Shown piece after piece: positions 18,771-26,070 of a stretch of 64,000 nt of DNA. This stretch comes from Nocardioides renjunii. GTDB taxonomy: Bacteria; Actinomycetota; Actinomycetes; Propionibacteriales; Nocardioidaceae. Where the stretch lies: the NCBI RefSeq assembly GCF_034661175.1, contig NZ_CP141058.1, forward strand, positions 620,001 to 684,000, written 5' to 3'. The position numbers and the translations under genes are program-made. Position 1 is the first letter of the stretch, and every line of letters starts with the position of its first letter. Below the pieces are notes generated by a model, which worked only from the letters and a program-made list of their open reading frames with translations, made no database searches and had not been told where the DNA came from.

Positions 18771-19422
18771 GTGGACACGACGACCCGGGAGGAGCTCTGG
18801 GCGGCGGTCGAGGCCCTTCGACACCGAGGCCGCGGAGATCGCCATCGCCAGGCTCCTGTGGGACCTGCCCCTGTCGGGCGCGGTCGCGGGCGTCGTGCTG
18901 CCCTTCCTCGCGGAGGTCGGTGACCGCTGGGAGTCAGGCACGCTGTCGGTGGCGCACGAGCACTTCGTGACCGACATGCTGCGGCGCAGGCTCGCCGTGC
19001 TCTCCGCCGTCCCGCCGCACCCGGTCCTCGAGGACCCGTCGGCGTCGGCGCCCGTCGTGCTGCTCGCCTGCCCGTCGGGGGAGCGGCACGACATGGTGCT
19101 GCTCTGCGTGGCCCTGATGCTCCGCGAGCGCGGGGTCCGCACCCGCTTCCTCGGTGCGGACACCCCGGTCCCGGCGATCCTCACGGTCGCGCGCGCCACG
19201 GCGGCCGACGCGGTGGTGCTCGCCGCGACCCGGTCGACGGCCTTCACCGCCCACGCGACGGCCCTGCGCCGGCTCAGCGCGGCGCACCCCCTGTACGTCG
19301 CCGGGCGCGGCGCGGACGCGCGTACGGTCTCCGAGATCGGCGCCACCGCCCTGCCGGACGACGCCGTGCGCGCGGTCGTGGTGCTGGTCGGCGAGCTGCT
19401 GCGGTTCAGCGGTAGTTGGTGA
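18771..19422 (+). pseudogene. CarH-like cobalamin-binding sensor domain, apparent frameshift
   Basis: Reading from the GTG at 18771 gives VDTTTREELWAAVEA, then the frame breaks at a CCC run (18814-18816). One base further on, FDTEAAEIAIARLLWDLPLS continues to the stop at 19422. The product would be about 216 residues: a four-helix bundle with the W-x9-EH motif (WESGTLSVAHEH) that defines CarH/LitR adenosylcobalamin light sensors, then a Rossmann B12 domain with the lower ligand His in PSGERHDMVLL and the GADTPV loop. The MerR DNA-binding domain of CarH is missing, so it would be a stand-alone photosensor domain or partner protein. The break may be a real mutation, programmed, or a sequencing error. 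Confidence 0.75.
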
Positions 19423-19897
19423 ACTGCACCGCGAAGTCGTAGTCCTGCGACTTCACCAGCTGCTGCACGGCCTGCAGGTCGTCGCGCTTCTTCGACGACA
19501 CGCGGAGCTCCTCGCCCTGCACCTGCGCCTTGACGCCCTTGGGGCCCTCGTCGCGGATGAGCTTGGAGATCTTCTTGGCGTCCTCGGAGGTGATGCCCTC
19601 CTTGAGCGCGATGTCGATCTTGGAGACCTGGCCGGACTGGCGCGGCTCGGAGGTCTCGAGGATCTTGAGGCTCTGGTTGCGCTTGACCAGCTTGTCCTGG
19701 AAGACGCTCAGCACCGCGCTGGCGCGGTCGTCGGCGGAGGCGGTGATCTCGATGGCCTTCTCGCCCTTCCACTCGATGCTCGCGCCGGTGCCCTTGAAGT
19801 CGAACCGGGTGGCGATCTCGCGGGCGGCCTGGCTCAGGGCGTTGTCGACCTCCTGGCGGTCCAGCTTGCTCACGATGTCGAAGCTCGAGTCAGCCAT
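19406..19897 (-). CDS. YajQ family nucleotide-binding protein
   Basis: Cytosolic protein of 163 residues that matches the YajQ family along its whole length: N-terminal [20 protein letters not shown], the [13 protein letters not shown] segment, the two repeated ferredoxin-like halves, and [16 protein letters not shown]. Homologues bind cyclic di-GMP (Xanthomonas) or tRNA/GTP, and some act as transcription cofactors. The role here is inferred only. Its 3' end overlaps the end of the CarH-like gene by 17 bases. GGAGG precedes the start. Confidence 0.95.
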   Translation of the reverse strand: MADSSFDIVSKLDRQEVDNALSQAAREIATRFDFKGTGASIEWKGEKAIEITASADDRASAVLSVFQDKLVKRNQSLKILETSEPRQSGQVSKIDIALKEGITSEDAKKISKLIRDEGPKGVKAQVQGEELRVSSKKRDDLQAVQQLVKSQDYDFAVQFTNYR

Positions 19898-19981
19898 GTG
19901 TGTGCCTCCTTCAGTGGGGCTGCCGGGGTGCCCCGGCGATTCGTAGCGGGGTTCGTGCCTTGCTATTGTTCCGCACGGCCC

Positions 19982-20063
19982 GGCAGGTTGCCCGAGCGGC
20001 CAAAGGGAGCTGACTGTAAATCAGCCGGCATTGCCTACAGAGGTTCGAATCCTCTACCTGCCA
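19982..20063 (+). tRNA. tRNA-Tyr (GTA)
   Basis: Acceptor stem GGCAGGT/ACCTGCC, long class II variable arm, anticodon loop CTGTAAA with anticodon GTA, and T arm AGAGG-TTCGAAT-CCTCT. CCA is not encoded. Total length 82 bases, normal for tyrosine tRNA. Confidence 0.95.
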
Positions 20064-20068
20064 CACCT

Positions 20069-20101
20069 CACTCCCGGACTCGCGCAGCGGGTCCGGGAGT
20101 G
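20069..20101 (+). terminator. Terminator after tRNA-Tyr
   Basis: CACTCCCGGAC / GTCCGGGAGTG, an 11-base perfect stem with an 11-base loop, followed by GCCATTT. It begins five bases after the tRNA. Confidence 0.75.
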
Positions 20102-20159
20102 GCCATTTCCCGGCAGCCCGCGGCTTGACCGCCGGCCGACGTTCTGCCTGACTTTCGGC

Positions 20160-21410
20160 GTGAGTGAGCAGACGACGTCGCGGCAGTCCGGTCCCACCGA
20201 CGAGTGGCTCGCCGCCGAGTGCCGCCGCCTCCTCGGTTTCGGCCGTCGGGTGACCCACCCCGCCGGGGGCGCCGCTTGGCTCGACGACGACGGGGCGCCC
20301 GACCTGTCGCGTCCGGTGCACACCTGGATCACCAGCCGCACCGTGCACGTGTACGGACTGGGCTCGCTGCTCGGGGTCGAGGGCAGCTCGTCGATCGCCA
20401 CCGCGGCGCTGCACGGCCTCGCCACGACGCTGCGCGACGCCGACCACGGCGGCTGGTTCGGTGCGGTGGACGCCGACCGGGCGCCGAGCGGCGGCACCGG
20501 CAAGTCCTGCTACGACCACGCGTTCGTGATGCTCGCCGGCTCGACCGCGGTCGTCGCCGCGCTGCCCGGTGCGGAGGACCTGCTCGCCGAGGCGACCCAC
20601 GTGTTCGAGGAGCACTTCTGGGACGAGGCCCTCGGTCGCGTCGTCGACGGCTGGGACCGGGACTGGGAGCACGCCGACCCCTACCGCGGGCTCAACGCGA
20701 CGATGCACTCGGTCGAGGCGATGCTCGCCGTCGGCGACGTCACGGGCGAGGTGGTCTGGCACGACCGGGCGGCCCGGCTCGCCGGCCTGGTGGTCGACCT
20801 CGCGGGGGCACACGACGGCCGGCTGCCCGAGCACTTCGGCCCCGACTGGTCGGTGGACCTCGAGCTCAACCGGGACCGTCCCGACGACCCCTTCAAGCCC
20901 TTCGGTGCCACCGTCGGGCACGGCCTGGAGTGGTCGCGGCTGCTGCTCCACCTCGAGGCATCGCTGGGCGAGGCGGCCCCGCCCGGGCTCCTCGACACCT
21001 CCAGCCTGCTCTTCGACCGGGCGGTGGCCGACGGCTGGCACGTCGACGGCGCACCCGGGTTCGTCTACACGACCGACTGGGACGGCGCGCCCGTCGTACG
21101 GCAACGGATGCACTGGGTCGCGGCCGAGGGCATCTCCGCCGCCGCGGCGCTGCACCGGCGCACGGGCGAGAGCCGCTACGCGGAGCGGTACGCCGAGTGG
21201 TGGGCCTACGCGGCCGAGCACCTCGTCGACACCGACCGCGGCTCGTGGCACCACGAGCTCGATCCCGCCAACCGCCCGCAGGCGTCGGTGTGGCCGGGCA
21301 AGCCGGACCTCTACCACGCCGTCCAGGCCACGCTGCTGCCCCGGCTGCCGCTGGCGCCGAGCCTGGCGTCCGGTCTCGCCCTCGCCGGGGCGTCGTTCGA
21401 GCGGCTCTGA
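20160..21410 (+). CDS. AGE family sugar epimerase/isomerase
   Basis: Protein of 416 residues with the (alpha/alpha)6-barrel of the N-acylglucosamine 2-epimerase family, which includes mannose and sulfoquinovose isomerases. Seen: RTVHVYGLGSLLG, the DADHGGWFGAVD strand, KSCYDHAFVMLAGST, LNATMHSVEAMLAV and FGATVGHGLEWSRLLLHLE; the last two carry the catalytic His residues of the family. The GTG at 20160 gives the normal N-terminus. Genes for a PfkB kinase and an MFS transporter follow in the same operon, so aldose-to-ketose isomerisation followed by phosphorylation is likely (for example mannose to fructose). Confidence 0.88.
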   Translation: MSEQTTSRQSGPTDEWLAAECRRLLGFGRRVTHPAGGAAWLDDDGAPDLSRPVHTWITSRTVHVYGLGSLLGVEGSSSIATAALHGLATTLRDADHGGWFGAVDADRAPSGGTGKSCYDHAFVMLAGSTAVVAALPGAEDLLAEATHVFEEHFWDEALGRVVDGWDRDWEHADPYRGLNATMHSVEAMLAVGDVTGEVVWHDRAARLAGLVVDLAGAHDGRLPEHFGPDWSVDLELNRDRPDDPFKPFGATVGHGLEWSRLLLHLEASLGEAAPPGLLDTSSLLFDRAVADGWHVDGAPGFVYTTDWDGAPVVRQRMHWVAAEGISAAAALHRRTGESRYAERYAEWWAYAAEHLVDTDRGSWHHELDPANRPQASVWPGKPDLYHAVQATLLPRLPLAPSLASGLALAGASFERL

Positions 21411-21429
21411 CCAGCGGCATGATGGACCC

Positions 21430-22395
21430 ATGACGGGACCCCTGACGGATGCGCCGGCGAGCGTCCTCGTCGTCGGCGAGGCGCTCGTCGACGTGGTCCC
21501 GGACGCGTCCGGGCAGCCGCGTGACCACCCGGGCGGCAGCCCCGCCAACGTCGCCATCGCCCTCGGCCGGCTCGACCGCGACGTCCGCCTGGTCACCCTG
21601 CTGGGCGACGACGCCCGCGGTGGTGCGGTGCGTGCCTGGCTCGAGGCCAGCGGCGTCACGGTGCTCGCCGGACCGACCGTCACCGGACGCACGTCGACCG
21701 CCGCCGTCGCCCTCGACGCGAGCGGAGCCGCGACCTACGACTTCGACCTCTCGTGGGACCTCGGCCCGGTCCCCGACGAGGACTGCGACGTGCTGCACGT
21801 CGGCTCCATCGCGACCGTGCTCGAGCCCGGCGCCGACGCGGTGCTCGAGGCGGTCCGCTCGCAGCACGGCAGGGCCGTCGTCTCCCTCGACCCCAACGCC
21901 CGCCCGGCCATCACGCCCGACCGGGCCGGGCCGGTCGCCCGGGTGGAGGAGCTGGTCGCACTGGCCGACGTGGTCAAGGTCAGCGACGAGGACCTCCACT
22001 GGCTGCACCCCGACCACGACCCCGTCGCGACCGCCGCCCGCTGGGCCGGGGCCGGCCCCGGGCTGGTGGTCATCACCCGCGGCGGCGCCGGCGCGGTCGT
22101 CGTACGCCGTGGCGGAGCCGTGCTCGAGGTGCCGGGGGTCCCGGTCGCCGTGGCCGACACCGTGGGCGCGGGCGACACCTTCAGCGGCGTGCTGCTCGAC
22201 GCCCTCCTCGACCTCGGCGTGCGCGGCCCGGGCGGCGCGGCGGCGCTGCAGGCACTGCCGGACCGCGACGTCCTCGGCGCGGTGACGACCGCCGCGATCG
22301 GCGCCGCGATCAACGTCTCGCGACCCGGTGCCGACCCGCCGTGGCGGGCGGAGCTGACGGCCGCGCTCGGCGGTTCCGGAGCGGGCCAGGGGTGA
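21430..22395 (+). CDS. PfkB-family carbohydrate kinase (probable fructokinase)
   Basis: Ribokinase/PfkB family protein of 321 residues. The N-terminal sugar-binding motif DHPGGSPANVAIALGRL sits near residues 32-50. The C-terminal signature DTVGAGDTFSGVLLDALLD carries the catalytic Asp and anion hole GAGD. The segment ISVSRPGA-like NVSRPGADPP at the end is typical of fructokinases. It sits between the AGE isomerase and the MFS gene; its stop overlaps the GTG of the latter. It probably phosphorylates the ketose made by the isomerase. Confidence 0.92.
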   Translation: MTGPLTDAPASVLVVGEALVDVVPDASGQPRDHPGGSPANVAIALGRLDRDVRLVTLLGDDARGGAVRAWLEASGVTVLAGPTVTGRTSTAAVALDASGAATYDFDLSWDLGPVPDEDCDVLHVGSIATVLEPGADAVLEAVRSQHGRAVVSLDPNARPAITPDRAGPVARVEELVALADVVKVSDEDLHWLHPDHDPVATAARWAGAGPGLVVITRGGAGAVVVRRGGAVLEVPGVPVAVADTVGAGDTFSGVLLDALLDLGVRGPGGAAALQALPDRDVLGAVTTAAIGAAINVSRPGADPPWRAELTAALGGSGAGQG

Positions 22396-23732
22396 GCGCG
22401 GAGCAGGTCCACGACATCGGGAGGCGCCGGGCCTGGGTGATCTGGCTCGTCGCGCTCTCGGTCTACATCCTGGCGGTGTTCCACCGCAGCTCGCTGGGCG
22501 TCGCGGGCATCATCGCCTCCGAGCGCTTCGACATCAGCGCCACCAGCCTGGCGACGTTCACGGTGCTGCAGCTGGTCGTCTACGCCGGCATGCAGGTGCC
22601 CGTCGGCGTCCTGCTCGACCGCTTCGGGTCCCGGGCGATGCTGCTGAGCGGGCTGGTGCTGATGACCGTCGGCCAGCTCGCGTTCGCCTTCGCCGAGTCC
22701 TTCCCGACGGCGGTGGCCGCGAGGGCCGCGGTGGGCGCCGGCGACGCGATGATCTTCATCAGCGTGATCCGGCTCGTCACCGTCTGGTTCCTGGTGCGCC
22801 AGGGACCGATGGTCACCCAGGTCACCGGCCTCTCCGGACAGCTCGGCGCGATCGCCGCCGCCGGCCCGCTGGCGTACCTCCTCCACGAGCTCGGCTGGAC
22901 CCGCGCCTTCGCGCTCACCTCGAGCATCGGTCTGGTGCTGCTCGTCGTGGTCGCCCTCCTCGTCAAGGACTCGCCCTACCGGCGCGACGACGTCGTGGCG
23001 ATCAAGCTGCGGGCGCTCGCGCAGTCGGTCCGCACGGTGTGGGGCAACCCCGGGACGCGGCTGGGCATGTGGTCCCACTTCGTCTCGCAATTCTCCAGCA
23101 CCGTCTTCGCGCTCCTGTGGGGCTATCCCTTCCTCGTGCAGGGGCTGGGGTGGTCGACCGGCGCCGCCAGCACGCTGCTGATGGCGATGACCGCGTGGGC
23201 CGTGGTGAGCGGACTGGCGCTCGCCCGGCTGGTGGCCCGGCTGCCCTACTACCGCTCGTGGATCGTGGTCGGCGTCGTGGTCGCGATGGTCGTGCCGTGG
23301 ACGGCCGTGCTGCTCTGGTCCGGCGCCGCGCCGGACTGGCTGGTGGTCGTGATGGCCTTCGCCACCGCGAGCGGCGGTCCCGCGGCGATGGTCGCCTTCG
23401 ACCTCGCCCGGTCCTTCACGCCCGCCCACGAGACCGGCCGCGCCAACGGCCTCGTCAACGTCGGTGGCTTCACCGCCTCACTGCTGACCATGGGCCTCAT
23501 CGGGATCGTGCTCGACCTGTCGGCGTCCGGCGGGATGGGCTCGTACACCCTCGACGACTTCAAGCTCGCCATGGCCGTGCAGTACCTCTTCTGGGCGCTC
23601 GGCGTCGTCCAGGTCCTCCGCTACCGCCGTCGCGGCATCGCCCACCTCGCGCGCGTGCACCCCGGCTCGATCGAGCAGATGAAGGCCGGGCAGCCCTTCG
23701 TGCACCCGGGGATCGGGACCGAGGGGGTCTAG
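22392..23732 (+). CDS. MFS transporter
   Basis: Twelve-helix major facilitator superfamily permease of 446 residues. The N-terminal segment VYILAVFHRSSLGVAGIIAS is typical of the nitrate/oxalate/formate-like and hexuronate-like MFS_1 group. The loop 2-3 A-motif reads GVLLDRFGSR. It is coupled to the kinase gene by a GTGA overlap, which suggests it imports the sugar or a derivative used by the AGE/PfkB enzymes. Substrate unknown. Its stop overlaps the stop of the converging zinc-ribbon gene by four bases. Confidence 0.88.
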   Translation: MSAEQVHDIGRRRAWVIWLVALSVYILAVFHRSSLGVAGIIASERFDISATSLATFTVLQLVVYAGMQVPVGVLLDRFGSRAMLLSGLVLMTVGQLAFAFAESFPTAVAARAAVGAGDAMIFISVIRLVTVWFLVRQGPMVTQVTGLSGQLGAIAAAGPLAYLLHELGWTRAFALTSSIGLVLLVVVALLVKDSPYRRDDVVAIKLRALAQSVRTVWGNPGTRLGMWSHFVSQFSSTVFALLWGYPFLVQGLGWSTGAASTLLMAMTAWAVVSGLALARLVARLPYYRSWIVVGVVVAMVVPWTAVLLWSGAAPDWLVVVMAFATASGGPAAMVAFDLARSFTPAHETGRANGLVNVGGFTASLLTMGLIGIVLDLSASGGMGSYTLDDFKLAMAVQYLFWALGVVQVLRYRRRGIAHLARVHPGSIEQMKAGQPFVHPGIGTEGV

Positions 23733-23995
23733 GCGCGGGGCTGGGCGAGGGGGTCCTCCGGCAGGTCCTCGGGCCTGACCGCGGCCGGGTCGATGAACTG
23801 GTGGGCGTCGCCCATGAAGGTGTGGACGAAGCCGCACCGGATGCAGATGACCCCGTCGGCCGACCGGTTCATCCAGTCCAGGTCGAAGAACGTCATCCCG
23901 GTCGTCGTCATCTTCACCTCGCGGCGGGCGAAGACCAGCCCTCCGCAGACGTGGCACGCGAGGAAGCTCTGCGTGGGGCGGATGAAGACGTGCAC
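23729..23995 (-). CDS. Small two-CxxC zinc-ribbon-like protein
   Basis: Protein of 88 residues starting from the GTG at 23995 (HVFIRPTQSFLACHVC). Two Cys pairs, CHVC near residue 14 and CIRC near residue 49, are spaced as in a zinc ribbon, and the middle reads MTTTGMTFFDLDWMN. It is probably a metal-binding cytosolic protein conserved among nocardioforms; function unknown. The 53-base repeat array lies directly upstream and may contain its promoter region. Confidence 0.65.
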   Translation of the reverse strand: MHVFIRPTQSFLACHVCGGLVFARREVKMTTTGMTFFDLDWMNRSADGVICIRCGFVHTFMGDAHQFIDPAAVRPEDLPEDPLAQPRA

Positions 23996-24072
23996 CTGGT
24001 CGCCTTCGGGTCTCGGGAGCGACGAGCCTAGGGGCTGCGAGGCGTACGACGTCCCGGCCGCGCCCGACCTTC

Positions 24073-24294
24073 GACACGTGTCCGAGATGTCGCCCCGGAG
24101 GTCGCCGAGCGGGGCAGGAACTCGGACACGTGTCCGGGGTGTGGCCCGGGACGCCGCCGCCCAGGGGCAGGAACTCGGACACGTGTCCGGGGCGTGGCCC
24201 GGGACGCCGCCGCCCAAGGGCAGGAACTCGGACACGTGTCCGGGGCGTGGCCCCGGACACCGCCGCCCAAGGGCAAGAACTCGGACACGTGTCC
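24073..24294. repeat. 53-base tandem repeat array with five GACACGTGTC palindromes
   Basis: The motif AACTCGGACACGTGTCC recurs at 24119, 24172, 24225 and 24278, exactly 53 bases apart. The intervening sequence is also repeated with few changes (GGGGCGTGGCCCGGGACGCC, then GCCGCCCAAGGGCAGG). Each unit is centred on the perfect palindrome GGACACGTGTCC, at 24124, 24177, 24230 and 24283. A fifth, slightly degenerate copy (GACACGTGTC) lies at 24073. The 308-base gap 23996-24303 holds no gene. The CACGTG cores could bind a dimeric protein, or the array may be a variable tandem repeat. Confidence 0.85.
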
Positions 24295-24303
24295 CAGGAA
24301 GCC

Positions 24304-24984
24304 CTAGCCGATCTCCCCGTCCCCGTCGGCGTCGAGGTCCCCGGTCGGGTCCTCGGCCGTGGGGTCCTCGAGGTAGTCGCCCCCGACGGGGTGGCCCTGC
24401 CACGACACCATCTCCCAGCCGGACTCGTCGTCGCCCTCGAGGACGATGAGCGCGGTGTTGTGCAGCGGCTGGGTCGCCGGGGGCGCGTCGGGGTGCGGGG
24501 CCATCCGGGTGGACACCCAGGTCCGGAGCGCCGCGCCGTGGCTGACGACCAGGGCCGCGTCGTGCCCGGCCTCGACGATGCGCCGGACCGCTGCGTCGAA
24601 GCGGGCGAGGAACTCCTCGCCGGTCTCGCCGCCGGGCATCCGGTGGGCGAGGTCGCCCTCGAGCCAGGTCGCGACGGTGCCGATGTAGCCGGACACGGCG
24701 TCGTGGTCGTTGCGCATCTCGAAGTCGCCGGCCGCGATCTCCTCCAGGCCCTCCACGACCGTCGGCTCGAGGCCGCGGTCCTCGGCGGTGGGCGCGGCGG
24801 TCTGGTGCGTACGCACGCGGCTGGAGACGTAGATCGCGTCGAGGTGCTCGTCGGCGAGGGCCTTGCTCGCCGCCACCGCCTGGGCCCGGCCGAGGTCGGT
24901 GAGGTCGACGCCGGGGTGGGCCGTGTCGAGCTCGCCCGACACGTTGGCGTGGGTCTGGCCGTGGCGCATCAGCAGCAGTCGCAC
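24304..24984 (-). CDS. Histidine phosphatase family protein
   Basis: Protein of 226 residues of the phosphoglycerate mutase-like superfamily. The catalytic N-terminal motif LLLMRHGQTHAN holds the phospho-accepting His, and the second His lies in ALVVSHGAALR; Arg residues in SSRVRTHQTA complete the pocket. The acidic C-terminal tail (DPTAEDPTGDLDADGDGE) is lineage-specific. Substrate unknown. It lies 51 bases downstream of the phosphodiesterase gene on the same strand and could be co-transcribed. Confidence 0.92.
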   Translation of the reverse strand: MRLLLMRHGQTHANVSGELDTAHPGVDLTDLGRAQAVAASKALADEHLDAIYVSSRVRTHQTAAPTAEDRGLEPTVVEGLEEIAAGDFEMRNDHDAVSGYIGTVATWLEGDLAHRMPGGETGEEFLARFDAAVRRIVEAGHDAALVVSHGAALRTWVSTRMAPHPDAPPATQPLHNTALIVLEGDDESGWEMVSWQGHPVGGDYLEDPTAEDPTGDLDADGDGEIG

Positions 24985-25035
24985 AAGTGGTCCTCGTCGG
25001 TGGTGGGGCGGTGGTTCGAAGGTCGGAGCAGCGGG

Positions 25036-25944
25036 TCAGGTGTTGAACTGCGACGTCTTGGAGGACGCCAGCTCGCGGGCCTGCTCGAGCGGCACGGTCT
25101 CCAGCGCCTCGGCGATGTCGGTGCCGAGATGGGTGACCTCGGGTCCGGGCTCGAGCGGGACGAGGGTGTGGACCAGCCGGTCGTCGTAGGTGTGCACCAT
25201 CGTGAACGCCTGTGCTCCGTCGACGCCGGAGACGAGGCGGTCGAGCGGGGCCGGGTCGGTGGTGTAGCAGGTCGCCGGGACGACCGAGACCGGGACGCCG
25301 GCGAAGGTCGACCACGTCGCGAGGTGCAGGTGCCCGGCCAGGATCCCACGCACGTCGGTGCCGGCGACGACCTCGGCCAGCGCCTGCTGGTCGTGCAGCT
25401 CGATGAGCTCGGCCGCGCGCAGCATCGGCAGCGGGAGCGGCGGGTGGTGCATCGCGAGCAGGGTGCCGTGCTCGGCCGGGGTGGCGAGGACACCGGCGAG
25501 CCAGTCGAGCTGCTCGCGCCGGAGCTCGCCGTGGTGGTAGCCGGGGACGCTGGTGTCGAGGGCGACGATCCGCAGGCCGTCGACCTCGTGCACCCGGTCC
25601 TGGAAGCCGTCGTCGTCGGAGTCGTGGAGCCCGCGGGCGAACGGGCCGCGCTCGTCGTGGTTCCCCATGGTCCACACCACGACCGCGCCCATCTCTGCGG
25701 CGGCCGGCTCGACGATGGAGCGCAGCGTCTCGTAGGCGTCCGGCTCCCCGCGGTCGGCGAGGTCGCCGGTGAAGACGAGGGCCTGCGGCGCCGGGCGGAC
25801 CGCCGCCAGCCGCTCCAGCGCGCGCCGGAGGTGGGCCGCGTTGTCGACGATCCCGTAGTGCAGCGCGCCACCACCGATGAGGTGCGGGTCGGACAGGTGC
25901 GCGACGGCGTGCCGGGGGGCGGCGTACTGACCGAGCTGTCTCAC
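25036..25944 (-). CDS. Metallophosphoesterase, 3',5'-cyclic-nucleotide phosphodiesterase (CpdA-like)
   Basis: Class III phosphodiesterase of 302 residues. The dinuclear metal site motifs are present: HLSDPHLI near residue 17, FTGDLADRGEPD, the GNHDERG motif, and later HHPPLPLP and AGHLHLATW. These match the GpdQ/CpdA group that hydrolyses cAMP or glycerophosphodiesters. The GTG at 25944 places the first motif where it belongs; an upstream GTG at 26022 would add 26 residues. A cAMP role is plausible given the CRP-type site and cNMP-binding protein in this window, but is not shown. Confidence 0.88.
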   Translation of the reverse strand: MRQLGQYAAPRHAVAHLSDPHLIGGGALHYGIVDNAAHLRRALERLAAVRPAPQALVFTGDLADRGEPDAYETLRSIVEPAAAEMGAVVVWTMGNHDERGPFARGLHDSDDDGFQDRVHEVDGLRIVALDTSVPGYHHGELRREQLDWLAGVLATPAEHGTLLAMHHPPLPLPMLRAAELIELHDQQALAEVVAGTDVRGILAGHLHLATWSTFAGVPVSVVPATCYTTDPAPLDRLVSGVDGAQAFTMVHTYDDRLVHTLVPLEPGPEVTHLGTDIAEALETVPLEQARELASSKTSQFNT

Positions 25945-26070
25945 AGCACGCAGCCTAGGGGCGGACGTCGTCGCGTCCCCACCGGATTCCGGTCCCGGGG
26001 TGAGCCTTGGCCCGGCGTTCACCCGGACGTCGGGTCGCGGTCGAGCACGGCTCGTACCGTCCGCTGCGTG

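Noticed and set aside
18771..19422. Programmed ribosomal frameshift in the CarH-like gene
   Set aside because: The CCC run alone is weak evidence; no slippery heptamer or downstream structure was recognised. A mutation or sequencing error is simpler.
24073..24294. The 53-base array as a CRISPR locus
   Set aside because: The whole period is repeated, there are no variable spacers of constant length between identical repeats, and no cas genes are near.
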